In this document: in pieces, positions 24,639 through 38,371 of the stretch | Layout of the letters: each line of letters opens with the position of its first letter | How positions within the stretch are numbered: the stretch's first letter is position 1 | NCBI GenBank assembly: GCA_025360605.1 | Contig: JANYBV010000028.1 | Coordinates: 62,001 to 126,000, forward strand | Direction: 5' to 3' | DNA: 64,000 bases | DNA from: Alphaproteobacteria bacterium | GTDB taxonomy: Bacteria > Pseudomonadota > Alphaproteobacteria > Rickettsiales > SXRF01 | Notes under the pieces: generated by a model | The model's database searches: none | The model's input: only the letters and a program-made list of their open reading frames with translations | What the model was told of the DNA's origin: nothing | Position numbers and translations under genes: made by a program

Positions 24639-26011
24639 CAGATTCTCTTCTGGGCGTACGCCTGTTCATCAGTAGTAATTTCATTCACATGCTCAAGTTG
24701 CGTTTGCAATATATGCTGCATCACCAGCACCATTTCGATAATTTTATCTTTCTGGTCGATGGTGTCGTCATGCAGATTTTCCAGCGCTTCAGCAATCTGG
24801 ATATGAGCATTTGCCAGCATACGATTGTCTTCAATGAGTCTGGAAATGCTCTTATACAGCTGCGTTCCTTGCGATGAATATTCAACCAGCTGCTCGTTCG
24901 CGAGCTTCTGCTGATCGAGCAACGATTGCTGCGAGGTGAGCAGCACATGGTTGATGTCGCGGACTTCGTTTCGTACTTCTTTGACAATCAGCGGCAGCAT
25001 GGCCAGTGATTCACTCATGCTTGCCATGTTGGAAGACAGCGTGTTGATGCCATTTTCGAAACTGTTGGCAAGGCGGGTGGTTTCACGTTTATCAAGGGAT
25101 AGCTGATGCGTAAATGCGGCCTGTTCGCTGCTGAAGTTGGTCATGGCGGTGATGACCTGCGAGAACATACTCATCATCTGTTGGGATTGCCCTGCAAGGC
25201 TGGCACCGGCATCTTCCCTCTTTTGCATTTCGGGAATACGTGCATCCACCCAGTTGCTGAAATCTTCGAGGAATTTGTCCATTCCTTTGCCGCAGAAACT
25301 GTTGAGCAGGCCGGTCATCAATGAGCCGGACAAACCGAATAATGAGGCGCTGAATGCAATGCCCATACCTTGCAGCGGTTTGCTGATGGCTTTAAGGAAG
25401 TCGACCATGCCGGTGGCCTGACCGCCACTTTCGGAACTTTTGGAAAAGCTTTCCACAATGGCCGACATGGCTTCGCCCACCGAGGTAATGGTAGCCAGCA
25501 AACCCCAGAATGTTCCGATCAGCCCGAGCATAACGAGCACACCCGCCATGTATTGTACGCCATGGCGCATACGGCTGGTGCGTTGCCCAACCTTGCTTTT
25601 CATAACGCGTGACTGGTTATCGCTAAATTTCAGGCTACCCGCCTCATGAAGTGCCATGATCGCACCTTCTAGGTAGAAGGTATTGATAATGCAGTTCTTT
25701 TTACGAAGTTTTTTAATAAGTGTCTTGCTCGCGGCTTCGGATGGATCATCTTCGTATTTTTCAAGTTTACGCAGCAGGGAAGCGGATTTTTCGATTTTAA
25801 AAATATTATGAAAGGCCGCGGCTATCGATACAACCATCGTGCCTATAATCAAGGCGTTGAGGGATGGATGCGCCATAAAACGCACGTATAAATCTTCGTG
25901 CATATAGGCGATAAAACCTATGAAAACCAGCAGCGCAAATACCATTTTGAACGGCATGTAGTGCTTGATCTGGCCAATTTGTTTCAGACGGTCGTTAGGG
26001 GTATCAGTCAT
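24638..26011 (-). CDS. MotA/TolQ/ExbB-like proton channel protein in the type I secretion operon
   Basis: The 457-residue protein has two N-terminal membrane helices (about residues 21-70), a cytoplasmic loop with KKLRKKNCIINTFYLEGAIM, and two further helices with the family signature (GVLVMLGLIGTFWGLLATIT and LQGMGIAFSASLFGLSGSLM, about 155-235). A long cytoplasmic tail of some 200 residues, predicted helical, completes it. The long tail is like that of ZorA and gliding-motor MotA homologues rather than flagellar MotA. It is the first gene of the secretion operon, divergent from the RTX gene. Confidence 0.85.
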   Translation of the reverse strand: MTDTPNDRLKQIGQIKHYMPFKMVFALLVFIGFIAYMHEDLYVRFMAHPSLNALIIGTMVVSIAAAFHNIFKIEKSASLLRKLEKYEDDPSEAASKTLIKKLRKKNCIINTFYLEGAIMALHEAGSLKFSDNQSRVMKSKVGQRTSRMRHGVQYMAGVLVMLGLIGTFWGLLATITSVGEAMSAIVESFSKSSESGGQATGMVDFLKAISKPLQGMGIAFSASLFGLSGSLMTGLLNSFCGKGMDKFLEDFSNWVDARIPEMQKREDAGASLAGQSQQMMSMFSQVITAMTNFSSEQAAFTHQLSLDKRETTRLANSFENGINTLSSNMASMSESLAMLPLIVKEVRNEVRDINHVLLTSQQSLLDQQKLANEQLVEYSSQGTQLYKSISRLIEDNRMLANAHIQIAEALENLHDDTIDQKDKIIEMVLVMQHILQTQLEHVNEITTDEQAYAQKRI

Positions 26012-26061
26012 GACAGACTGCTCCTTATGCTAAGTTATACTCTTTTTCTTAAGCTGAAATC

Positions 26062-26082
26062 GTTAATTATTTGATAATTAAC
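26062..26082. promoter_or_regulatory. Inverted repeat between the secretion operon and the RTX gene
   Basis: GTTAATTAT and ATAATTAAC are perfect 9-bp arms around TTG. They are flanked by AGCTG (26052) and CAGCT (26083), which extends the symmetry. The site is 50 bases upstream of the MotA-like gene and 84 upstream of the RTX start, a position for a shared operator. Confidence 0.5.
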
Positions 26083-26110
26083 CAGCTAAAACGAAGTGTT
26101 ATTGGCGGAT

Positions 26111-31730
<5,620 letters not shown>

Positions 31731-31742
31731 CGTTGCGCTCTT

Positions 31743-32237
31743 TTAGACGTGCAGGTTGAATTTTTTCGTCAGCAAATAGTCGAGCGAGGCTTTTCCAGCA
31801 CCGCATACCGCAAACCAGAAGAAGATTACGAAATAGGATGCTTCTTCAAATCCGAACAGCGTTTCAATGGAGTCAATGTCGTGAAGTTTTGCGGAGATGA
31901 TCGCGACGGTCATAACCACGGCCAGTGCGCCGCCCGCCACACGGGTGAACAGGCCAAGCATCAGGAATATTCCCCCGAAACATTCCACGCCGGAGACAAA
32001 CGGGGTGAGTATTTCAGGATGTGGAATACCCCATGCAGCAAAATTTTCTATCATTTTTGGCAGGTTGGTAAGCTTTCCCCAGCCGGTCAGCATAAAAACG
32101 TACCCTACTACGATGCGTGTGGCCAGTGGGCCTGCCCACAGGAAATAAGAGGCAATCTTCTCTGGCCAGCTTATCAGAAGCTTTAATGGAAAAAGCAGCA
32201 GATTATGTGTGCAGCACGGTGTGTTATCCTGATTCAT
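31743..32237 (-). CDS. DoxX-family membrane protein
   Basis: The 164-residue protein has four membrane helices and DoxX features (ATRIVVGYVFMLTGWGKLTN, LTPFVSGVECFGGIFLMLGL, YFVIFFWFAVCGAGKASLDY). DoxX proteins are linked to thiosulfate/quinone or redox-stress functions, but most are uncharacterised. The N-terminus has a CC pair (TPCCTHN). It is convergent with the RTX gene, 12 bases apart. Confidence 0.85.
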   Translation of the reverse strand: MNQDNTPCCTHNLLLFPLKLLISWPEKIASYFLWAGPLATRIVVGYVFMLTGWGKLTNLPKMIENFAAWGIPHPEILTPFVSGVECFGGIFLMLGLFTRVAGGALAVVMTVAIISAKLHDIDSIETLFGFEEASYFVIFFWFAVCGAGKASLDYLLTKKFNLHV

Positions 32238-32325
32238 AGCTTATCCTTTTGAGGTGGTCTGATCATATATTCGTTCATAGCGATGAAATAGTTATGTATC
32301 TACGGCGAAAAATGACGAATCGTCT

Positions 32326-32383
32326 GGCGTGACTTAGTGGACAGGTTGCGAACTGATGGTTATCAGGACATAGTCGAATTGTC
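32326..32383. repeat. 58-bp repeat, copy A
   Basis: This stretch matches 34187-34244 at 47 of 58 positions in the same orientation, with a central run of 24 identical bases. The core contains a perfect hairpin CTGAT-GGTT-ATCAG. The two copies flank the GAF and GGDEF genes. It lies in the 325-bp gene-free stretch 32238-32562, which also has the palindromes listed next. Confidence 0.75.
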
Positions 32384-32451
32384 CTCCAGCGTCCAGTCAA
32401 TCAAACAGTTGTTTCTGGGAGCATAATGCCTGTTAGTCAATTTAATGACGC

Positions 32452-32467
32452 ATATGGTATACCATAT
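32452..32467. promoter_or_regulatory. Perfect 16-bp palindrome ATATGGTATACCATAT
   Basis: The sequence is fully self-complementary and lies 96 bases upstream of the GAF gene. The TGGTATACCA core is of the type bound by GntR-like dimers, but the binding protein is unknown. Confidence 0.5.
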
Positions 32468-32493
32468 TGTATTTGAATGAAATATTGATCATT

Positions 32494-32524
32494 TTACCAT
32501 TTGGTAACCCCTTAATAGTATAAT
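32494..32524 (+). promoter_or_regulatory. TTACCA-TT-TGGTAA palindrome and TATAAT box before the GAF gene
   Basis: A 6+6 palindrome at 32494-32507 is followed 11 bases later by a consensus -10 box TATAAT (32519-32524). No good -35 box is seen at 16-18 bases, which would fit an activator-dependent promoter. A near-match DnaA box (TTATCCATA) follows at 32535. Confidence 0.4.
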
Positions 32525-32562
32525 GCAACCTAGGTTATCCATAACTAACCTTGGAGTAGTAT

Positions 32563-33087
32563 ATGAAAGAAGCGGCTTTTCCTCATAATGAAGCGGAACG
32601 CCTGTTTATACTGCGTGCGCTTAATCTTTTGGATACCCCAATGGAGGAACGTTTTGACCGCATTACGCGCATTGTCTGCAATGCTCTCAATGTACCTATG
32701 GCGGCGATTACACTCGTGGATGATACGCGCCAGTGGTTTAAGTCAAGCCAGGGCATATGCGTTGCCGAAACTTCGCGTAAAGATGCATTTTGCGCCCATG
32801 CTATTTTAGAGAGCGATATGATGCTGGTGCCAGATGCCTCCAAAGATCCCCGTTTTCACGATAATCCTCTGGTAACCGGGGATCCGTATATTCGTTTTTA
32901 CGCGGGCTACCCAATCACTGTTCGTAATGCATTCAATATAGGAACATTGTGCGCCATTGATAATAAGTCTAGGCAACTGACTGAGGCGCAGAAAAACATT
33001 ATGCAGGATCTGGCCCAGATTGTTGAATCGGAAATCTCGGCGATATCCCTTTCTGAAACGCATTATAAAATGCAAAAGAAAAATTGA
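32563..33087 (+). CDS. GAF-domain sensor protein
   Basis: The 174-residue protein is a single GAF domain preceded by a short helix (LFILRALNLLDTPMEERFDR). It has the features of GAF proteins fused to diguanylate cyclases (MAAITLVDDTRQWFKSSQGI, RKDAFCAHAILESDMMLVPD, IRFYAGYPI, GTLCAIDNKSRQLTEAQ). There is no output domain; the next gene, 20 bases away, encodes GAF plus GGDEF, so the two may act together. TTGGAG precedes the start. Confidence 0.88.
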   Translation: MKEAAFPHNEAERLFILRALNLLDTPMEERFDRITRIVCNALNVPMAAITLVDDTRQWFKSSQGICVAETSRKDAFCAHAILESDMMLVPDASKDPRFHDNPLVTGDPYIRFYAGYPITVRNAFNIGTLCAIDNKSRQLTEAQKNIMQDLAQIVESEISAISLSETHYKMQKKN

Positions 33088-33107
33088 TGCTCGGTATCAT
33101 TTAAACC

Positions 33108-34166
33108 ATGTCACAATTTCCTAAACCATCTCAACTTAATCAGAACCATCTCCAGCAAATCATTGAGATGCAGGCTTCCTTAGTATCGGGAGATTTCGCT
33201 CTTGATGCCTTTATGATGAATGTCGTAGAACGAGTACAGGCATTCACTTCTGCTACGGGTGCCGTGGTGGAACTGGTGGAAGACGATGAAATGGTGTACC
33301 GCGCAGCAAGCGGCAGCGTAAGCCCTTTTATCGGATTGCGGTTGAAAATGGGTGCCAGCCTGTCGGGGCATTGTGTGCGTAGCGGCGAGGTGACATTGTG
33401 TGAAGACACCGCCCTCGATCCACGCGTGGACGCGGCGGCCTGTAAGAAGGTAGATGCAGCATCTATGGTGGTGGTTCCCCTGTCACGCAAAAATCAAGTG
33501 GTGGGGGTATTGAAAGTGCTTTCAAACCGGACGCACGCCTTCAATGAGCATGATGTATATACCCTGCAATTATTAGCAGGGCTTCTTGGGGGAGCGCTTG
33601 GCCAGCAATTGGAAATGCACAGTCAGCAGCAACTGGAAGAAAAACTCCGCTATATGGCTCAGAATGATACGCTGACGGGATTGCCCAACCGTGTATTGTT
33701 TAATGATCGATTATTGCACGCTATAGCTCGTAATAGTCGAAGTGAAAATTTTTTAGCGTTGATGTACATGGATATAGACCATTTCAAAGCTGTAAATGAT
33801 ACCTATGGCCATGCTGTAGGAGATGCACTACTTCAAGAGTTTTCCAGACGTGTGTGCGCAGTCGTTCGGAAATCGGATACTTTTGCACGTCTGGGAGGTG
33901 ATGAATTTACCCTGATAGCAGAAAATTTGCGAAACAGGGAGGAAGCGGAACATATTGCAGCAAAAATTTTAGAAATCGTACGCTTGGAATGGATGCACGA
34001 AGGCAATAAAATTCATGTAAGTACAAGTATCGGTATTGCTCTTGCATCCGGTAAAGACATAAATGCCGATGCATTTATACGTCAGGCTGATGAAGCTTTA
34101 TATGAAGCCAAAAAAACAGGACGTGACGGTTTTCGGATATGTTCTGAAAAAGCGAAAAACAGCTAA
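33108..34166 (+). CDS. GAF-GGDEF diguanylate cyclase
   Basis: The 352-residue soluble protein has a GAF domain (about residues 25-170) and a GGDEF domain (about 185-345). The catalytic motif GGDEF is intact (FARLGGDEFTLIAEN), and an RxxD inhibitory site (RKSD) lies five residues before it, so c-di-GMP synthesis with product inhibition is likely. It forms a pair with the GAF gene upstream. Its closeness to the RTX adhesin locus suggests, but does not show, c-di-GMP control of attachment. Confidence 0.93.
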   Translation: MSQFPKPSQLNQNHLQQIIEMQASLVSGDFALDAFMMNVVERVQAFTSATGAVVELVEDDEMVYRAASGSVSPFIGLRLKMGASLSGHCVRSGEVTLCEDTALDPRVDAAACKKVDAASMVVVPLSRKNQVVGVLKVLSNRTHAFNEHDVYTLQLLAGLLGGALGQQLEMHSQQQLEEKLRYMAQNDTLTGLPNRVLFNDRLLHAIARNSRSENFLALMYMDIDHFKAVNDTYGHAVGDALLQEFSRRVCAVVRKSDTFARLGGDEFTLIAENLRNREEAEHIAAKILEIVRLEWMHEGNKIHVSTSIGIALASGKDINADAFIRQADEALYEAKKTGRDGFRICSEKAKNS

Positions 34167-34186
34167 CTCATTGATACATAAACGTT

Positions 34187-34244
34187 GACGTGCTCTAGTA
34201 GACACGTTGCGAACTGATGGTTATCAGGATGTAGTGGCTTTGTC
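34187..34244. repeat. 58-bp repeat, copy B
   Basis: This is the second copy of the element at 32326-32383, 20 bases after the diguanylate cyclase stop codon. The central CTGAT-GGTT-ATCAG hairpin and its left flank are unchanged while the outer parts vary, as expected for a conserved core. Confidence 0.75.
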
Positions 34245-34315
34245 ACCTGTGCTGCGGATTGTGAGACAGATTTTTTTTACAGATAATCATTGGACGCAAG
34301 CTAATATGCCATCGT

Positions 34316-34350
34316 AAAAAAAAGCGCCACCTCTTTATCAGGAGTGGCGC
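34316..34350 (-). terminator. Rho-independent terminator of the 34394 lipoprotein gene
   Basis: Read on the minus strand, a GC-rich hairpin (GCGCCAC paired with GTGGCGC, one mismatch, then two pairs) is followed by eight T residues. It begins 44 bases after the lipoprotein stop codon. Confidence 0.85.
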
Positions 34351-34393
34351 CAAGGTTGAATGGAGGATGAGGCCTCCATCGAGGGGGTAGTGG

Positions 34394-34633
34394 CTAATTG
34401 ATATCTCCGATGTTGATTTGTTTCTTTGTGGTAGCAGCGCCGGTAACCGCGCCGGCAGCGCCACCGATGATTGCACCCGCAACGGGATTCGCATCTAATA
34501 ATATGGCTCCCACCGTGCCAGCGCCCGCACCAATGGCACCACCAGAAAGTGATCTTTGGCCTGGTGTATTACCACATGCTGTAAGAAAAAAAGTGGAGGT
34601 AAGTAATACGACAAGATAAATACGATGTGACAT
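34394..34633 (-). CDS. Small glycine-zipper lipoprotein
   Basis: The 79-residue precursor has a lipoprotein signal with lipobox LTAC (cysteine 20). A glycine-zipper segment follows (GGAIGAGAGTVGAILLDANP, VAGAIIGGAAGAVTGAATTK), like the SlyB/YMGG outer-membrane lipoproteins. It stands alone with its own terminator. Envelope-stress roles are known for such proteins, but none is shown here. Confidence 0.85.
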   Translation of the reverse strand: MSHRIYLVVLLTSTFFLTACGNTPGQRSLSGGAIGAGAGTVGAILLDANPVAGAIIGGAAGAVTGAATTKKQINIGDIN

Positions 34634-34668
34634 GCTTTTCCTTTCTTATTGTTGTGTTAAAATTGAAT

Positions 34669-34944
34669 TCACCCAAGCAGCGGTAGTGTGCGCTCGAAAT
34701 TACGCAAATAATTTTCAGCCAATTTGGCTGGCACTCCGTATTTTCCCTCGATCAGTCTGGCAATGTTGCGGCAGTTATGCCCGGTGGCTTCCAATTCCAC
34801 ATTGGATAGTTTGTTCCACTGCTGTAATAGTTGAGTACGTAGTACGTTCCAGTCGCAGTTGATATCGTTGTTGTTTGCAGCAATATATCTACTTGCAATC
34901 TGTGCATACGCTGATTTTTTGGTCTGTATTGCAAAACTTCGCAT
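34669..34944 (-). CDS. CsbD-like stress protein
   Basis: From ATG 34944, with a strong AGAAGAGG site 5 bases upstream, the product is 91 residues. The C-terminal part (LRTQLLQQWNKLSNVELEAT, IARLIEGKYGVPAKLAENYL) follows the CsbD pattern of a tryptophan-lysine helix, then G-x-L-x-G-x-Y-G and a final helix. CsbD proteins are small, abundant stress proteins of unknown action. The N-terminal extension of about 40 residues is unusual. Confidence 0.65.
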   Translation of the reverse strand: MRSFAIQTKKSAYAQIASRYIAANNNDINCDWNVLRTQLLQQWNKLSNVELEATGHNCRNIARLIEGKYGVPAKLAENYLRNFERTLPLLG

Positions 34945-35089
34945 ATAAACCTCTTCTGTTAAGGTCAAAACACTGTATGTTTCTATCTGAGGTTAACTAT
35001 AGGATTATCTGGGTTATGTTTGCCATTGGGGAACAGTAGAGAATCTATAAATAACCCATAAATATTATTTTATATCAAAAAGTTATGTA

Positions 35090-35824
35090 ATGGATTTTGG
35101 TATGGGAAATAAGAAAAATACCATTTTGGTGATTGAAGATGAGAAGCCAATTAGAAAGGTGTTTGGCATTGCATTGGAGAGTGCTAATCACAAAGTTGTT
35201 GAATGTGATAATGGCAGGGAAGGCATTCGTCTTACGACATCGGTGCGTCCTGATCTCATTCTCCTGGATTTAGGATTACCTGACATTGACGGCAAAGAAG
35301 TAATCACTGCCGTACGCGAGTGGTCACAGGTGCCTATTATTGTGTGCTCGGTAAGAAATCATGATGAAGAGGTGATCAAGGCATTGAGCTTAGGTGCTGA
35401 CGATTATATTACCAAGCCATTTAATCCTGACGTGCTTTTGGCGCGTGTTCTTGCCAATTTACGTAAAGCGGTAAATCTTGAAGCGGGAGATCCAGAACTC
35501 ACTAATGGCACTATTAGGATGGATCTGGTTCGTCATGAAGTCTATATCAACGGTGAAAAAACCTCCTTCACGCCGAAGGAATATGAGTTACTACGTTACT
35601 TTATGATTAATCGCGGGAAAATGCTAACCCACAAACAAATATTGAAAGATGTATGGGGGAATGCGCATGCGGATGACGTGCAATATCTTCGCGTGTATGT
35701 CAGTCAAGTTCGCGATAAAATCGAGGCCGATCCCACCAATGCGATCTATATTATAACTGAGCCGGGCATCGGGTATCGCATGGAGAATGTCAACTCAAAC
35801 CCTAACTGGACTCACAAGCCTTAG
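35090..35824 (+). CDS. KdpE-like response regulator
   Basis: The 244-residue protein has a receiver domain (ILVIEDEKPIRKVFGIALES, phosphoacceptor in LILLDLGLPD, lysine in YITKPFNPD) and an OmpR/KdpE-type winged-helix domain (HEVYINGEKTSFTPKEYELL, QYLRVYVSQVRDKIEADPTN). Sequence style fits KdpE. The cognate kinase gene is convergent rather than cotranscribed and no kdpFABC is nearby. The last codons lie inside a perfect inverted repeat shared with the next gene. An in-frame ATG at 35102 is another possible start. Confidence 0.9.
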   Translation: MDFGMGNKKNTILVIEDEKPIRKVFGIALESANHKVVECDNGREGIRLTTSVRPDLILLDLGLPDIDGKEVITAVREWSQVPIIVCSVRNHDEEVIKALSLGADDYITKPFNPDVLLARVLANLRKAVNLEAGDPELTNGTIRMDLVRHEVYINGEKTSFTPKEYELLRYFMINRGKMLTHKQILKDVWGNAHADDVQYLRVYVSQVRDKIEADPTNAIYIITEPGIGYRMENVNSNPNWTHKP

Positions 35825-36214
35825 GTAGGCTTGTGAGTCCAGTTTTAATTGGCGGTGAATTTCCTCGATCAAATCATCCATCACAAACGGTTTGGTGATA
35901 TAAGCGCTGGCGCCGAGTTTGGCAGCCATATCGCGATCTTCTGTACTATTTCTAACCGTCAATACGATAATAGGAATAGAATCCACTTTATCGATGCGCT
36001 TGAGTCTCGGTAAAATATCCAAACCTTCTTTATCCGGCAATCCTAAATCCAAGACGATCAAATCAGGTCGGTCACTTTCACACAATGCTAAACCACCCGA
36101 TGCTGTTGCGGCAGCACTGAATCTCGCATCTAATGATTCCAGTGAAATACGCAAAAAATTTAGTATGGAATGTGTGTCATCAATAGCAACGATATGTTTA
36201 TTCGCGAGTGGCAT
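35795..36214 (-). CDS. Single-domain response regulator
   Basis: The 139-residue protein is a receiver domain alone (IVAIDDTHSILNFLRISLES, phosphoacceptor aspartate in DLIVLDLGLPDKEG, PIIVLTVRNS, lysine in ASAYITKPF). Its start overlaps the end of the kinase gene by 17 bases, so the KdpD-like kinase probably phosphorylates it. It ends convergently inside the KdpE-like gene, overlapping it by 30 bases. The C-terminal residues encoded by the inverted repeat (about LDSQAYLR) extend past the domain. Confidence 0.9.
   Translation of the reverse strand: MPLANKHIVAIDDTHSILNFLRISLESLDARFSAAATASGGLALCESDRPDLIVLDLGLPDKEGLDILPRLKRIDKVDSIPIIVLTVRNSTEDRDMAAKLGASAYITKPFVMDDLIEEIHRQLKLDSQAYLRLVSPVRV
35804..35844. 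terminator. 18-bp perfect inverted repeat across convergent regulator genes
   Basis: Left arm 35804-35821 and right arm 35827-35844 are perfectly complementary (AACTGGACTCACAAGCCT) around a 5-base loop. The right arm is followed by TTTTAATT on the plus strand. It covers the stop codon of the KdpE-like gene and the last codons of the receiver gene, so it is coding on both strands. It may act as a bidirectional terminator. Confidence 0.65.
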
Positions 36215-38219
36215 GTTTTTTCTCCTCAGGTATGTTCATCGAAAGAAGGCGATGTAGGGGTAGACTGAATGTAAACACAGCGCCACCATCAGGGTGATTT
36301 TCTGCGGTGATCATCCCCTTTTGTGCTTCAATAACAGCTTTAGAAATAGCAAGACCAAGTCCGGTACCGGCTACTTGCGAATCCTGTTTCTGCAGGCGCG
36401 CGTATTTATCGAAGACCTGATCTATTTTTTCTGGCGGCAAGCCCTTACCGTGGTCCCGCACGCTGCATACAAATCCTTTTTCGGTATCGGCAAGGCAAAA
36501 AATTTCAATTTTTGAACCTTCCTGTGTGTATTTGCAGGCGTTATCGAGAATGTTTTGCAGTACCTGCTCTGTCATCACTACATCCATGAATACTTCCATT
36601 TCAGGAAACGGATGTACGATTAGTTTACGCTGTTTTAGGCGATGGCCAAGGCGTTTACGAACCCCATCGATCATGGATTGGACATTAAACCATTCCTGCT
36701 TGAATTTGATATTACCGCTTTCCAAACGCGTCATATCCAGAATGTTAGTAATGAAACTATCCAACCGCTGCGCTTCTTCCAGTGATGAATTGAGTAAGTC
36801 ATCGCGTTTGTCTTGGGACAATCTGTTGCCAAGACTTTGGTGCACGCTGAGTGCGCCAATGATGCCGGCGAGAGGTGTTTTGAGATCGTGCGATACGGAG
36901 GAGAGCAGCATCGAACGCAATTTTTCACGCTCCTCACGGATGCGTGTTTTTTCCATGGAGCGCTCTAGTTCAATATGCTCAAGCACATTGGCTGTTTGGT
37001 CGGCAATTGCAGTAAGTAGCCTTCCAAACCATACATCCATTCGCGTGTTTTTGCGCGGGCGTACGGCGATTACACCCACTTCACCACCTGAAGAAATCAT
37101 GGGTTCAAAGCGCCAGGTAGCTCTTTGATCGTGCGGTGTGGCAATACCTGTTGTTTTGGTTTCACGCCAACATATATCAAGTGCTTTGCGATCTGCGTCA
37201 TTAAGCACAAGATTTTCCGGCGTTGCTGGTTCGATCTGATCAGGACTTAGGGTAGGAGGTATAAAGAATGCCACATCCACATCAAGCATACGCTCAAGTT
37301 TGCGTTGTAATTTTTCAATGGCTTGCTTACGTGATGAAGAAGTAGCGGCAATACGGTAAAGGGTGAAAAGTAATTGTGTACCCAGTTCACGTTTGGTGGC
37401 TTTTTCGGCATAACCGCGTGTTTGGCTGGTAAATAAGGCGATCAATATCGCTGCCGACAAGAACAGTGTCATATTAAGTACATCGGAAACCGAAAATATT
37501 TTCAGGACATGATAGGGGAGGGTAAAATAATAATTTTCTGTTAGAAACCCAACTATTGCTGCTACAAGTCCCGGTAACAATCCATAACGGCCCGCAGAAA
37601 ATGCGCAGGCGATCATAAACAGCATTCCAACATTCGCTTCATTGATACGAAATAATGCTGGCGGTAGGATGCGTTCTAATATCGCAGCGCCAGATGCCGC
37701 AGCAGCAACGCTTAATAATGCATATATTAGATAGCGCACACGGATGGCGCGTAGCTGGAATTTCTCTACAAACGATTGTTGATACAATGGACCCGACAGC
37801 GGAACAATTTCCACCTGAGTTCGTTGGCTGATGGTATGGACTGTGTGCACCCACGGCATGATTTTAAAACGAGCAAATGGGCCGCTTTGTCCTACGTTTC
37901 CGATAATCACAAGGCTTAAACGTGATTCTTCACGCGTGCACAGCAATTCTAATCCATCATTAATGCTCGCAACTTCCAAATGCTCGCTTTGGCCACCCAT
38001 TTGTTCGGCCATGGTAAGCAAGCGTAAAATACGTTCATGTGAATCATCTTCAACATGTTTATGCTGCGAGGGTGTTTCAAGAAATATAGCACGCCATTTT
38101 CCTCCACGTTCCTGCGCGCGTTTACGGGCAGTACGTAGTAGCAAAATAGCTTTTGGGTGATCTTCTGCTAATACCAACACCAGGTTCGTTGGAGGGGAGG
38201 TATCCTGAGAATTCGCCAT
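36198..38219 (-). CDS. KdpD-like sensor histidine kinase lacking the KdpD N-terminal domain
   Basis: The 673-residue protein has a universal-stress-like domain (about 1-145), four membrane helices of the KdpD/DUF4118 type (about 160-265, VRYLIYALLSVAAAASGAAI), a GAF-like region (about 290-420), a HisKA domain with the phosphoacceptor histidine in LLSSVSHDLKTPLAGIIGAL and a complete ATPase domain (LQNILDNACKY, DHGKGLPPE, GTGLGLAISKAVIEAQKG). The Walker-containing sensor domain of true KdpD is missing. With no kdpFABC in the window it may serve another signal. Confidence 0.9.
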   Translation of the reverse strand: MANSQDTSPPTNLVLVLAEDHPKAILLLRTARKRAQERGGKWRAIFLETPSQHKHVEDDSHERILRLLTMAEQMGGQSEHLEVASINDGLELLCTREESRLSLVIIGNVGQSGPFARFKIMPWVHTVHTISQRTQVEIVPLSGPLYQQSFVEKFQLRAIRVRYLIYALLSVAAAASGAAILERILPPALFRINEANVGMLFMIACAFSAGRYGLLPGLVAAIVGFLTENYYFTLPYHVLKIFSVSDVLNMTLFLSAAILIALFTSQTRGYAEKATKRELGTQLLFTLYRIAATSSSRKQAIEKLQRKLERMLDVDVAFFIPPTLSPDQIEPATPENLVLNDADRKALDICWRETKTTGIATPHDQRATWRFEPMISSGGEVGVIAVRPRKNTRMDVWFGRLLTAIADQTANVLEHIELERSMEKTRIREEREKLRSMLLSSVSHDLKTPLAGIIGALSVHQSLGNRLSQDKRDDLLNSSLEEAQRLDSFITNILDMTRLESGNIKFKQEWFNVQSMIDGVRKRLGHRLKQRKLIVHPFPEMEVFMDVVMTEQVLQNILDNACKYTQEGSKIEIFCLADTEKGFVCSVRDHGKGLPPEKIDQVFDKYARLQKQDSQVAGTGLGLAISKAVIEAQKGMITAENHPDGGAVFTFSLPLHRLLSMNIPEEKKHATRE

Positions 38220-38371
38220 ATTCAGCCTTTGTTATTATCTTATATAAAGGTGATGTATAGGGTATAAAGAATCCATTAGGTTTTTAGGTGTTGTGTACTC
38301 TATTTATTGCACATTCGTCAAAATGAGTCTACACATGGAAACATCATTTATAGCGTCAGGTAGTCGTGCAT

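Noticed and set aside
23967-26011. ZorA/ZorB of a Zorya anti-phage system
   Set aside because: The long-tailed MotA-like and MotB-like pair is similar in design, but zorC, zorD or zorE genes are absent and the pair is coupled to type I secretion genes.
23967-26011. Flagellar stator MotA/MotB
   Set aside because: The MotA-like protein has a very long C-terminal tail, the OmpA part of the MotB-like protein is shortened, and the genes lie far from the flagellar cluster within a secretion operon.
34669-34968. Start of the CsbD-like gene at 34968
   Set aside because: The start at ATG 34944 has a strong AGAAGAGG site at ideal spacing, and the extra eight residues overlap that site.
36198-38219. 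Complete KdpD potassium sensor
   Set aside because: The large N-terminal KdpD domain with its Walker motifs is missing and no kdpFABC is nearby, so only KdpD-like is justified.
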